Shown here: positions 1-6,082 of the stretch, piece by piece
Numbering within the stretch: position 1 is the first letter of the stretch
Layout of the letters: the number at the start of each line of letters is the position of its first letter
Assembly (NCBI GenBank): GCA_025966175.1
Contig: JAOPVN010000471.1
Span: 1 to 9,434, forward strand
Source of the DNA: Modestobacter sp.
GTDB lineage: Bacteria; Actinomycetota; Actinomycetes; Mycobacteriales; Geodermatophilaceae
Direction of reading: 5' to 3'
Length of the DNA stretch: 9,434 nucleotides
Program-made: the position numbers and the translations under genes
The notes under the pieces: model-generated
Told to the model about the DNA's origin: nothing
The model's input: the letters and a program-made list of their open reading frames with translations, nothing else
Databases searched by the model: none

Positions 1-1283
1 TCGACGTCGGGGTTCGGGTAGACGACGAAGGGCTGGCGGCCCATCTCGGTGAAGATCCAGCCGGAGGCGTTGGCGACGAACGGGGCGCCGATGGCCAGCA
101 GCGAGCCGTAGACGGCGACCGGGTTGGTCGGCACCCGGCCCTTGCGGGTGGCCCACAGCGCGTAGCCGCCGACCGCGGCCGAGACCATGCCCATGCCGAT
201 CATCAGCCGGAAGTTCCAGTAGGTGACCGCCAGCAGCGGGGTGTAGTCGATGGGCTCGCCGGCCAGGTTCCCGTAGGACGGGTCGTCGGGGTAGGTGGCG
301 CCGTAGGCCGCGGAGTACTCCGCCTGCAGCTCGTTCACGCCGGGCACGGCGGTGGAGAAGTCGCCGTGGGCCAGGTAGCTGAGGATCCGCGGGATGGTGA
401 AGGAGTGGACGTCGTCGCACTCGTTGGACCCGAACTTGCCGAAGGCGAAGATCGAGAACGGTGCCGGCGCCTCGGTCTCGCACAGCGCCTCGGCCGAGGA
501 CATCTTCAGCGGCTGCTGCTCGTACATCAACTTGCCCTGGACGTCGCCGGTGATCGCCACCAGTACGAAGGCGGCGAGTGAGACGAAGCCGCCCAGCCGC
601 ACCGAGCGGCGCCACACCGCGTGCTCGACGTCGGTGGTGGGCGCGCCGGCCAGCTTCCGCTTGCGCAGGTGCCACAGGCCGATCCCGACCAGCGCGCCGC
701 CGGCGACCATCAGCGCGGCCACGATGGTGTGGCTGAAGGCGGCGAGCGCGGTGTTGTTGCTCAGCACGGCGAGGAAGTCGACCTGCCGCGGCCGGCCGGT
801 GGCGTCGTCGCTCACGACGCCGACCGGGTGCTGCATCCAGGAGTTGGCCGCGATGATGAAGTACGCGCTGACGATCGAGCCGATGACCGCCGCCCACAGC
901 GCGGCCAGGTGGACCTTCTTCGGGATCCGGCCCCAGCCGAAGATCCACAGCCCCAGGAACGTGGACTCGAGGAAGAAGGCGAGCAGCGCCTCCAGGGCCA
1001 GCAGCGAGCCGAAGACGTCGCCGACGAAGCGGCTGTACGCGCTCCAGGCCAGCCCGAACTGGAACTCCTGGACCAACCCGGTGGCCACCCCGAGGACGAA
1101 GTTGATCAGGTAGATGCGGCCCCAGAAGCGGGTCATCCGCAGCCACTCGGGCTTGTCGGTGCGCACCCACATCGTGTGCATGACGGCGACCAGGATCCCC
1201 AGGCCGATGGTCAGCGGGACCATCAGGAAGTGGTAGACGGTGGTGATCCCGAACTGCCACCGGGCGATGTCCAACACGTCCAC
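1..1283 (-). CDS. cydA: Cytochrome bd ubiquinol oxidase subunit I (CydA), 3' end cut by window
   Basis: Heme-bearing subunit of cytochrome bd oxidase, an inner-membrane quinol oxidase that reduces oxygen to water. The protein opens VDVLDIARWQFGITTVYHF, typical of CydA. Start is GTG at 1283 with GGAGG (1291-1295) seven bases upstream. Residues matching the E. coli heme ligands are visible: H18 (H19), H185 (H186), M361 in FRLMIGMG (M393), E413 (E445), plus E98 and E106 (E99, E107) and W409 (W441). A Q-loop-like stretch GKLMYEQQPLKM is present, and the loop region looks short. The usual GRQPW motif reads GRQPF here (F419). 427 codons are visible; the C-terminus lies beyond base 1, where cydB would be expected. 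It is transcribed away from a BlaI-type regulator across a gap with two palindromes. Identification is very secure; the regulation is inferred. Confidence 0.97.
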   Translation of the reverse strand, partial: MDVLDIARWQFGITTVYHFLMVPLTIGLGILVAVMHTMWVRTDKPEWLRMTRFWGRIYLINFVLGVATGLVQEFQFGLAWSAYSRFVGDVFGSLLALEALLAFFLESTFLGLWIFGWGRIPKKVHLAALWAAVIGSIVSAYFIIAANSWMQHPVGVVSDDATGRPRQVDFLAVLSNNTALAAFSHTIVAALMVAGGALVGIGLWHLRKRKLAGAPTTDVEHAVWRRSVRLGGFVSLAAFVLVAITGDVQGKLMYEQQPLKMSSAEALCETEAPAPFSIFAFGKFGSNECDDVHSFTIPRILSYLAHGDFSTAVPGVNELQAEYSAAYGATYPDDPSYGNLAGEPIDYTPLLAVTYWNFRLMIGMGMVSAAVGGYALWATRKGRVPTNPVAVYGSLLAIGAPFVANASGWIFTEMGRQPFVVYPNPDV

Positions 1284-1323
1284 CGTGGTTCCTCCAGTCG
1301 CTGACGTACGATCGGCGAGTTCT

Positions 1324-1340
1324 TTCTACGCTCAGTAGAA
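1324..1340. promoter_or_regulatory. Candidate BlaI-family operator 1 (cydA-proximal)
   Basis: Perfect inverted repeat TTCTAC-GCTCA-GTAGAA. BlaI/MecI repressors are known to bind dyads built around TAC/GTA half-sites, and this site resembles that class. It lies 41 bases upstream of the cydA start and is identical in both arms and spacer length to a second site 23 bp away. Seen: the repeat. Inferred: that the adjacent BlaI-type protein binds it. Confidence 0.7.
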
Positions 1341-1346
1341 GTGACT

Positions 1347-1363
1347 TTCTACGACACGTAGAA
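1347..1363. promoter_or_regulatory. Candidate BlaI-family operator 2 (regulator-proximal)
   Basis: Perfect inverted repeat TTCTAC-GACAC-GTAGAA, with the same arms and 5-bp spacer as operator 1 but a different spacer sequence, so the arms are what is conserved. It ends 33 bases before the ATG of the BlaI-type gene and could serve autoregulation. No clear -35/-10 pair could be assigned on either strand in this gap. Confidence 0.7.
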
Positions 1364-1396
1364 GAAGCACGTGTGAGCTGCCCGACAGGAGACCCG

Positions 1397-1762
1397 ATGA
1401 ACACGCTGGGAGACCTGGAGCGCGCGGTGCTGGAGCACCTGTGGGCCGCCGGCGGGCCGGTGCCGGCCACCCAGCTGCGCGACGCCTTCGCCGACCGCGG
1501 CCTGGCGCTGACCACCGTGCACACCGTGCTGACCCGGCTCGAGCAGAAGGGGTTCGTCGAGCACGACGAGTCCCGGCCGCGGCAGTTCCGCGCCCGTGGC
1601 ACCCGCGAGGAGCACGTGGCCGAGCTGATGCACGAGGTGCTCGGCCAGGCCGGTGACCGGCAGGCCGCGCTCGCCCGGTTCGTGGGCAGCGTCGGGGAGG
1701 ACGAGGTGCGGATGCTGCGTGCGCTGCTCGCCGCCTCCGGGGACGACCCGGCGCCCCGCTGA
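1397..1762 (+). CDS. BlaI/MecI/CopY-family winged-helix transcriptional repressor
   Basis: A 121-residue protein, the usual size for the BlaI/MecI family (Penicillinase_R). Residues 1-70 form the winged helix: MNTLGDLERAVLEHLW is the family's first helix, residues 36-52 (LALTTVHTVLTRLEQKG) the recognition helix, and HDESRPRQFRAR the wing. Residues 72-112 would be the dimerisation helices. The ATG at 1397 is preferred because AGGAG (1387-1391) lies 5 bases upstream and the family N-terminus begins there; a GTG at 1373 in frame would add eight atypical residues. The next gene is an M56 peptidase, the usual partner that inactivates such repressors by proteolysis. The divergent neighbour is cydA, so the oxidase is the obvious target alongside autoregulation (inference). 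No beta-lactamase gene is in view. Confidence 0.9.
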   Translation: MNTLGDLERAVLEHLWAAGGPVPATQLRDAFADRGLALTTVHTVLTRLEQKGFVEHDESRPRQFRARGTREEHVAELMHEVLGQAGDRQAALARFVGSVGEDEVRMLRALLAASGDDPAPR

Positions 1763-1797
1763 GCCGCTGATCCGTTCACCGAACTGACCCGCTGACC

Positions 1798-2736
1798 GTG
1801 CTGCCCGCGACCGCGCTCGCCCTCGGCGTGCTGGCCGCCGCGCTGGCCTGGCCGGTGCCGGCCGCGCTGGCCCGGGCCCGGTGGCCGCGGCGCGACCCGT
1901 TGGCTGCACTGGTGTGCTGGCAGGCGATCGGCCTGGCCGGGGGGTTGTCGATCATCGGTGCGCTGCTCGTGCACGGGCTGGCCCCGTGGGGGCACTCCCT
2001 GCCCGAGGCGTGGTGGCACTGGGTCACCCGGCAGCCGCCGGACGATCCGGTGCGCGGTGACCACTGGGTCGCCCAGACCCTCGCCGCCGTGCTGGCCCTG
2101 GAGTTGCTGGGCGTGCTCGTGCTCTCCGGCGTCCGCACCGCGCGCACCCGGCGCCGGCACCGGGCGTTGCTGGAGCTGGTGGTGCGCCCGGGGGCGCCGT
2201 CGTCGGACACCGAGACCCTGCTGCTGGACCACCCGGCCCCGGTGGCCTTCTGCATCCCCGGCGTGCGGCCGCTGCTGGTGCTCTCCTCCGGCATGGTCGA
2301 GGAGCTGGACGGCGCGCAGGTGGACGCCGTCGTCGCACACGAGCGCGCGCACCTGGCCGAGCACCACCACCTGCTGCTGCTGCCGTTCATCGCCTGGCGG
2401 GCGGCGCTGCCGGTGCTCCCGGCGGCCGACCGGGCGCACGACGCCGTCCGTGACCTGGTCGAGATGCGCGCGGACGACGTCGCGCTGACCTCGCTGGACG
2501 GCGCGGACCCGCGACGGACCCTCGCGGCGGCGATCGTCGCGGTGGCCGGGGGAGCGGGCGGTCAGCTGCCCGACGGAGCGCTCGCGGTCACCGGCGGTGC
2601 GGTCGCCGTCCGGGTGCGGCGACTGCTCGCCCCGGCGGAGCCGCTGCCGGCAGCCGGGCGGTGGAGCGCGCTGCTCTGTGCTCTCGCCCTGCTGCTCGTG
2701 CCCACCGCGCTGCTGGTCGTGCCGGCGCTGGCCTGA
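1798..2736 (+). CDS. BlaR1/MecR1-like M56-family membrane metallopeptidase, no sensor domain
   Basis: A 312-residue membrane protein. Zinc motif HERAH (HEXXH) is at residues 181-185, and VEMRADD at 221-227 supplies the probable third ligand E222; both are diagnostic of peptidase family M56. Hydrophobic segments lie near residues 5-25, 38-60, 92-112, 191-203 and 288-311. Compared with true BlaR1 (about 600 residues) the C-terminal penicillin-binding sensor is absent, so beta-lactam sensing is unlikely and the signal is unknown. It follows the BlaI-type gene by 35 bases and is probably co-transcribed. The start is GTG; no convincing ribosome site precedes it, so translation may be coupled or the start may differ. 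The family role is cleavage of the partner repressor. Confidence 0.88.
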   Translation: MLPATALALGVLAAALAWPVPAALARARWPRRDPLAALVCWQAIGLAGGLSIIGALLVHGLAPWGHSLPEAWWHWVTRQPPDDPVRGDHWVAQTLAAVLALELLGVLVLSGVRTARTRRRHRALLELVVRPGAPSSDTETLLLDHPAPVAFCIPGVRPLLVLSSGMVEELDGAQVDAVVAHERAHLAEHHHLLLLPFIAWRAALPVLPAADRAHDAVRDLVEMRADDVALTSLDGADPRRTLAAAIVAVAGGAGGQLPDGALAVTGGAVAVRVRRLLAPAEPLPAAGRWSALLCALALLLVPTALLVVPALA

Positions 2737-2741
2737 ACGAG

Positions 2742-2790
2742 GAACGGGCACCCGCTCGCAGGCGGTGTGCCTGCGAGCGAGTGCCCGTTC
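2742..2790. terminator. Long hairpin, probable bidirectional terminator
   Basis: Arms 2742-2763 and 2769-2790 pair over 22 bp with a single C-A mismatch, closing a 5-base loop (GGTGT). It begins 6 bases after the M56 gene stop and lies 38 bases past the stop of the convergent membrane-protein gene, where a shared terminator is expected. There is no T-run on either side, as is common for actinobacterial terminators. Confidence 0.8.
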
Positions 2791-2827
2791 GGGAGCGCGC
2801 GCGACCGGTCAGGCCGCGCAGAGTGGA

Positions 2828-3337
2828 TCAGTGCGCGCTGTGCGCCTCGGTGCGGTGGTCGGTCCAGTCGTCGTCGCCCTCGGGCTCCTTGGCCAGCAGG
2901 CCGGCGCCGACGGACCAGACGATGGCGCCGAGCAGGCCGATCCAGGCGCCGATCTCGGTGGAGAGGTCAGAGCCGCGCTCGAAGGCGCCCGGTGCGTCGA
3001 AGACGTAGCTCAGCGACAGCAGGACGGCGGCGATACCGACGGCCATGGTGGTCAGCGAGAGGCCGCGGTGCTGACGGCCCCGTGCGCGGTTGAGGGCGTA
3101 CTGCACACCCACGACCAGGCCGATGCCCAGGTAGGCGATGAGCGGGATGGTCGTGTCGGTCTCGTAGCCCGAGCCCGAGGTGCTGTCAGCGCCCTCGGTG
3201 GACACCCAGTCCAGGAACGTGGCGATCAGGAAGATGGCGACGCCGACGGTGGCGACGTGCGCGCCCATGGGGTTCGCGCGGCGATCGTGCTCCACCGTGC
3301 GACCCCGGGACGTGTGAGTGGAATCGTTTGTGGCCAT
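2828..3337 (-). CDS. Four-helix membrane protein of unknown function
   Basis: I do not recognise this family. The 169-residue protein has a polar N-terminus (residues 1-25), then four hydrophobic segments near 26-45, 64-82, 93-113 and 127-148. It ends in an acidic, histidine-bearing tail (KEPEGDDDWTDHRTEAHSAH). Coding is supported by the periodic hydrophobicity, by strong third-position G/C bias and by the hairpin just past its stop. The ATG at 3337 has only a weak ribosome site (GGGGC about 9 bases upstream); M24 is an alternative start right before the first helix. It is the last of three minus-strand genes after hsp20 and the MerR-type gene, with 79 bases to the latter, so it may be a separate unit. 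No catalytic motif is visible. Confidence 0.8.
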   Translation of the reverse strand: MATNDSTHTSRGRTVEHDRRANPMGAHVATVGVAIFLIATFLDWVSTEGADSTSGSGYETDTTIPLIAYLGIGLVVGVQYALNRARGRQHRGLSLTTMAVGIAAVLLSLSYVFDAPGAFERGSDLSTEIGAWIGLLGAIVWSVGAGLLAKEPEGDDDWTDHRTEAHSAH

Positions 3338-3416
3338 GACACTGCGTTGCCCCGATGCGCGAAAATCGACACGGAACGTGACCTATCTGTTATCCAGCTG
3401 TGCGCCGTCTGAGAGA

Positions 3417-3767
3417 TCAGGAGCCGGTGGCGCCGGCGTCCCGTTCGCCACGTGCGGCGTCCCGTTCGTCGCGGGCCTGCTCGGCGTCCGCGAGCGCGTC
3501 GGCGAGGTCGTCCTGCAGCTGCACGATGACCTGCGCGGAGGACAGCAGGTGTCCGTCGTCCAGGAGCACCCGGACTCGCGCGGCCACCTGCAGCTGGTGC
3601 CGGGAGTAGCGGCGGTGGCCGCCGGGGGAGCGGTGCGGGTGCAGCACGCCGGAGCTGTCCAGGCTGCGCAGGAAGGCGGCCTGCACGCCGAGGAGCTCGG
3701 CCGCCTGGCTCATCGTGAGCACCGGGTGGTCGGGGTCGTCCAGGGACTGCAGCGGGTCGGTGCTCAT
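3417..3767 (-). CDS. MerR-family (HspR-like) transcriptional regulator
   Basis: A 116-residue regulator. Residues 17-40 (LTMSQAAELLGVQAAFLRSLDSSG) form the MerR helix-turn-helix, and SPGGHRRYSRHQL at 47-59 is the characteristic wing. Residues 60-84 form a linker helix and 85-111 a charged Ala/Asp/Arg/Glu-rich coiled coil. There is no effector domain or Cys cluster, so metal sensing is unlikely. GGAGGA lies 4-5 bases upstream of the ATG. It sits 67 bases downstream of hsp20 on the same strand, as heat-shock MerR regulators such as HspR often lie near their chaperone targets. Control of hsp20 is therefore likely but inferred. HspR itself normally binds HAIR sites, and no HAIR site is seen here. 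Confidence 0.87.
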   Translation of the reverse strand: MSTDPLQSLDDPDHPVLTMSQAAELLGVQAAFLRSLDSSGVLHPHRSPGGHRRYSRHQLQVAARVRVLLDDGHLLSSAQVIVQLQDDLADALADAEQARDERDAARGERDAGATGS

Positions 3768-3785
3768 CGGTCCTCCAGAGACGAC

Positions 3786-3819
3786 GGGAGGGGCGGGACC
3801 GTGCGGTCCCGCCCCTCCC
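3786..3819 (-). terminator. Perfect 15-bp hairpin between hsp20 and the MerR-type gene
   Basis: Arms 3786-3800 and 3805-3819 are perfectly complementary around a 4-base loop. The hairpin starts 15 bases after the hsp20 stop and ends 18 bases before the MerR-type ATG, leaving little room for a new promoter. It probably ends most hsp20 transcripts, stabilises their 3' ends or attenuates read-through into the regulator. No T-run follows. Confidence 0.75.
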
Positions 3820-3834
3820 CGAGGGTGCTGTCGA

Positions 3835-4326
3835 TCAGCTCTCGACCGCCGTCGGGGCGGCCCCGCCCTCGATGGTGTGCGGCTCCACCGTGGCCGGCGC
3901 GTCAGCGCGGGTCACCGTGATCCTGCGGGCCTTGGCCTTCTCGGCCACCGGGATGCTCAGGGTGAGCACCCCGTCGTGGTAGCTGGCCTCGAGTCGGTCG
4001 GTGTCCAGGCTCCGGCCCAGGACGAGCTGTCGGGTGTAGCTGCCGAACGGTCGCTCGGCCACCTGCCACTGGGCGCCCTCGATCTCCGGGATCGAGCGCT
4101 CGGCGCTGATGGTGAGCGTGGTGCCCTCGACCGACAGGTCGATCGAGCCGGGGTCGACGCCGGGCAGGTCGAAGTGGGCGACGAAGTTGTCGCCCACCCG
4201 GTAGGCGTCCATCGGCATGCCGGCGAGCGGGCGGGCGGTCGTGGTGCCCGACCGGCCGGTGAGCTGGTCCAGGGCCCGGAAGACGGACGACGTGGTGGCG
4301 AACGGGTCGTAGCTGGTCAGCATCAT
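3835..4326 (-). CDS. Hsp20/alpha-crystallin small heat-shock protein
   Basis: A 163-residue cytoplasmic holdase of the Hsp20 family, which keeps unfolding proteins soluble without ATP. The N-terminal arm (1-38) contains YDPF. The alpha-crystallin domain spans about 39-140, beginning MDAYRVGDNFVAHFDLPGV. It includes the conserved strand SYHDGVLTLSIPV (115-127), and an I-X-V type anchor (ITV, 136-138) near the C-terminus. GGAGGT (4335-4340) lies 8 bases upstream of ATG 4326; a second ATG follows at once (4323). A longer in-frame opening to 4473 is rejected because its residues are unlike the family and run through the probable promoter region. The MerR-type gene follows. Tandem GGAG-N5-CTCC elements lie 72-107 bases upstream. 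Confidence 0.95.
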   Translation of the reverse strand: MMLTSYDPFATTSSVFRALDQLTGRSGTTTARPLAGMPMDAYRVGDNFVAHFDLPGVDPGSIDLSVEGTTLTISAERSIPEIEGAQWQVAERPFGSYTRQLVLGRSLDTDRLEASYHDGVLTLSIPVAEKAKARRITVTRADAPATVEPHTIEGGAAPTAVES

Positions 4327-4397
4327 GGCTGCGTACCTCCAGAGGTGGTGCTGTGTCCGGTGATCGCTGCCCTGAGGTTGATCCTCTAGTGGCGACA

Positions 4398-4433
4398 GGA
4401 GATTACCTCCGCCGCAAGCCGGAGTAAACCTCC
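4398..4433 (-). promoter_or_regulatory. Tandem palindromic elements upstream of hsp20
   Basis: Two 13-bp elements, GGAGATTACCTCC (4398-4410) and GGAGTAAACCTCC (4421-4433), each fit GGAG-N5-CTCC and start 23 bp apart. The whole block is also an imperfect inverted repeat (11 of 14 positions pair around 8 bases). It may bind the MerR-type regulator. Alternatively, on the minus strand GGTTT followed 16 bases later by GAGGTA loosely resembles a stress sigma-factor (SigF/SigB) promoter. The repeats are seen; the function is inferred. Confidence 0.5.
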
Positions 4434-4476
4434 CGCTGCAAAAATCTTCGAGTGGTTGCTGGAGATCCATCACCCG

Positions 4477-5871
4477 TCAGTGCCGCCAGCGGACCGCCTT
4501 GGTGATGCCCTCCGGGGACATCCCGTCGAAGAGCGCGATCTCGCCGCGGCGGACCTCCGCGATCGTCGTCGCCAGCTCGGTGCCGTACGCCGAGGTCAGC
4601 ACCTCGTCCGCCTCGAACGCGCGCACGGCCTCCTCGAGCGAGGCCGGCAGCGCGGCGATGCCCGCCTCGCGCCGTCCCTCGTCGGTGAGGGAGGCGGGGT
4701 CGATGCCCACCGGGTCGGGCAGGGTCGCACCGGCCCGGAGGCCGGCGCGACCGGCGGCGAGCAGCCCGGCCATCAGCAGGTAGGGGTTGGCGGCCGCGTC
4801 GACGCTCTTGATCTCGACGTTGGCGGCGGCCTGCCGGTGCCCGCTCGGACCGGTGACGAAGCGGAGCGCGGTCTCCCGGTTCTCCAGGCCCCAGGCGGCG
4901 AACGCGCCGGCCCAGTGCGAGGGCACCAGCCGGAGGTAGGAGGCGACGCTGGGTGCGCCGACCGCCAGCAGGCCGGGCAGGTGGCGGAGGAGGCCGGCGA
5001 TGAAGGCCTCGCCGTCGCCGGTGAGCCCGAAGGTGCCCGACCCGCCGCTCATCAGGTTCTGGTCATCCCGCCACAGCGACAGGTGGACGTGCCCGCCGTT
5101 GCCCACCCCATCCGCCGTGACCTTGGGGGAGAAGGAGGCGCGCAGGCCGTGGGCCATGCTCACCGCCCTGATCGTGCTGCGCACCAGCAGCGCGGTGTCC
5201 GCGGCGGCGACCGGGTCGCCCGTGCCGACCGAGACCTCGAGCTGCCCGGCGGCGTACTCGGGGTGGAACTGGGCGACCGCGATGCCCTGGTCCGCCAGCG
5301 CCGCGAGCAGGTCGCGGGCGTAGTCGGAGACCTCGATGTGCCGCGTCATGCTGTACGCGGGGCCGGACAGGGCCGGGACGAACGCGTCCGGGTCGGCGCC
5401 CTCGGGCAGGTCGGCCTCACCGAGCACCCACTCGATCTCGAAGGCGGCCCGCACGGTGAGGCCCTCGTCGGCGAGCTCGCCGACCAGCCGGCGCAGCAGC
5501 GAGCGGGAGCACTGGACGTGCGGGGTGCCGTCCTGGGCGTACCGGTCGACCGGCGCCCAGGCCCAGCCGGGCTGGCCGGCGAGCACGGTGAGCCCGGAGA
5601 GGTCCGGATGCAGGCGCAGGTCGCCCATCGCGCTGCCGGCGTAGGTGCCGGCGACGATCGAGTCGTCGACGAGGAAGCCGTCGAAGACCGGGCTCATGCC
5701 GACGCCCCACTGGGCGGCGCTGGGGAGCGTGGCCAGCGGGACGGACTTCATCCGGGTGATCCCGCTGGTGTCGACCCACGGCAGGACGACGCCGACCACT
5801 CCGGCGCTCGTCAGCCGGTCGAGCACCGCCTCGGCCGCGGCCCGTCGCTCGTCGCGTTCCTGCAGCTCCAT
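4477..5871 (-). CDS. Glutamine synthetase-like gamma-glutamyl ligase (FluG/GlnA-like type I fold)
   Basis: A 464-residue glutamine synthetase-family enzyme. The beta-grasp part is about residues 20-110 and the catalytic barrel about 118-464. Metal/ATP motifs are intact: E145/E147 (FEIEW), E205 and E212 (HPEYAAGQLEV), H261 (GNGGHVHLS), R332 and R337 (NRETALRF), E353 (NVEIKSVDAAANPYL). K355 stands where classical GlnA has Arg, the pattern of FluG/GlnA-like paralogues. The adenylylation-site tyrosine region of housekeeping GlnA is not recognisable, and the C-terminus ends GMSPEGITKAVRWRH instead of the usual ending. The enzyme probably joins glutamate to an amine (polyamine, ethanolamine or similar), but the substrate cannot be read from sequence. 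ATG 5871 has GGAGGA just upstream. It diverges from an APC permease that may import the substrate. Confidence 0.9.
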   Translation of the reverse strand: MELQERDERRAAAEAVLDRLTSAGVVGVVLPWVDTSGITRMKSVPLATLPSAAQWGVGMSPVFDGFLVDDSIVAGTYAGSAMGDLRLHPDLSGLTVLAGQPGWAWAPVDRYAQDGTPHVQCSRSLLRRLVGELADEGLTVRAAFEIEWVLGEADLPEGADPDAFVPALSGPAYSMTRHIEVSDYARDLLAALADQGIAVAQFHPEYAAGQLEVSVGTGDPVAAADTALLVRSTIRAVSMAHGLRASFSPKVTADGVGNGGHVHLSLWRDDQNLMSGGSGTFGLTGDGEAFIAGLLRHLPGLLAVGAPSVASYLRLVPSHWAGAFAAWGLENRETALRFVTGPSGHRQAAANVEIKSVDAAANPYLLMAGLLAAGRAGLRAGATLPDPVGIDPASLTDEGRREAGIAALPASLEEAVRAFEADEVLTSAYGTELATTIAEVRRGEIALFDGMSPEGITKAVRWRH

Positions 5872-6034
5872 GCGTCCTCCGTCGTCGATGTCCTGTGCTC
5901 GCCCGCATCGTGCCGGGCGGAATCGAACCGTGGCTCACGGGACGTCGGGACGGAAGCCCTCTTGCTGCGTCGCGGTCTCGTAAAGGTTGGGTGACGACGT
6001 TCCCACGGGGCACCCAGGCCGCGCACACTCTCGC

Positions 6035-6062
6035 CACCGCGCCGTTGGGCGGTGCAACGGCG
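6035..6062 (+). promoter_or_regulatory. Leader hairpin with alternative fold before the permease gene
   Basis: CGCCGTTG (6040-6047) and CAACGGCG (6055-6062) form a perfect 8-bp stem with a 7-base loop. CACCGC (6035-6040) and GCGGTG (6049-6054) form a competing 6-bp stem, so the two folds exclude each other. The block ends 7 bases before the AGGAGG ribosome site (6070-6075). It could be a leader switch, an operator palindrome, or chance in GC-rich DNA. The rest of the 211-bp divergent gap shows only a 6-bp-stem hairpin (5900-5919) and no convincing promoter. Confidence 0.35.
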
Positions 6063-6082
6063 AGCACTCAGGAGGGCGTCCG

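Noticed and set aside
394..1113. Open frames on the plus strand opposite cydA
   Set aside because: The minus strand encodes CydA with all heme ligands; the plus-strand frames have no recognisable protein features.
1324..1363. The 23-bp spacing of the twin cydA-blaI palindromes equals that of the twin hsp20 elements
   Set aside because: The half-sites are unrelated (TTCTAC/GTAGAA versus GGAG/CTCC) and the flanking regulators belong to different families, so the shared spacing is probably coincidence.
3390..3398. TTATCCAGC, similar to a DnaA box (TTATCCACA)
   Set aside because: Seven of nine matches, a single isolated copy, and no origin-like cluster or neighbouring dnaA/dnaN genes.
4440..4466. 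Possible terminator after the glutamine synthetase-like gene (a T5 run on the minus strand)
   Set aside because: The bases before the T-run form only about a 4-bp stem (ATCT/AGAT), too weak to call.
4327..4473. N-terminal extension of Hsp20 to an in-frame GTG at 4473
   Set aside because: The added 49 residues are unlike the family and cover the repeats and the ribosome site that serve ATG 4326.
5916..5932. On the minus strand, GGTTCGATTCC resembles a tRNA T-loop
   Set aside because: The flanking bases pair for only three of five stem positions, and no D-arm, anticodon arm or acceptor stem could be found in the surrounding sequence.
4456..5994. Long open frame on the plus strand opposite the glutamine synthetase-like gene
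   Set aside because: It is a GC-bias shadow: its residue composition is Gly/Ala/Arg/Asp-rich without a domain, while the minus strand holds an intact enzyme with all motifs.
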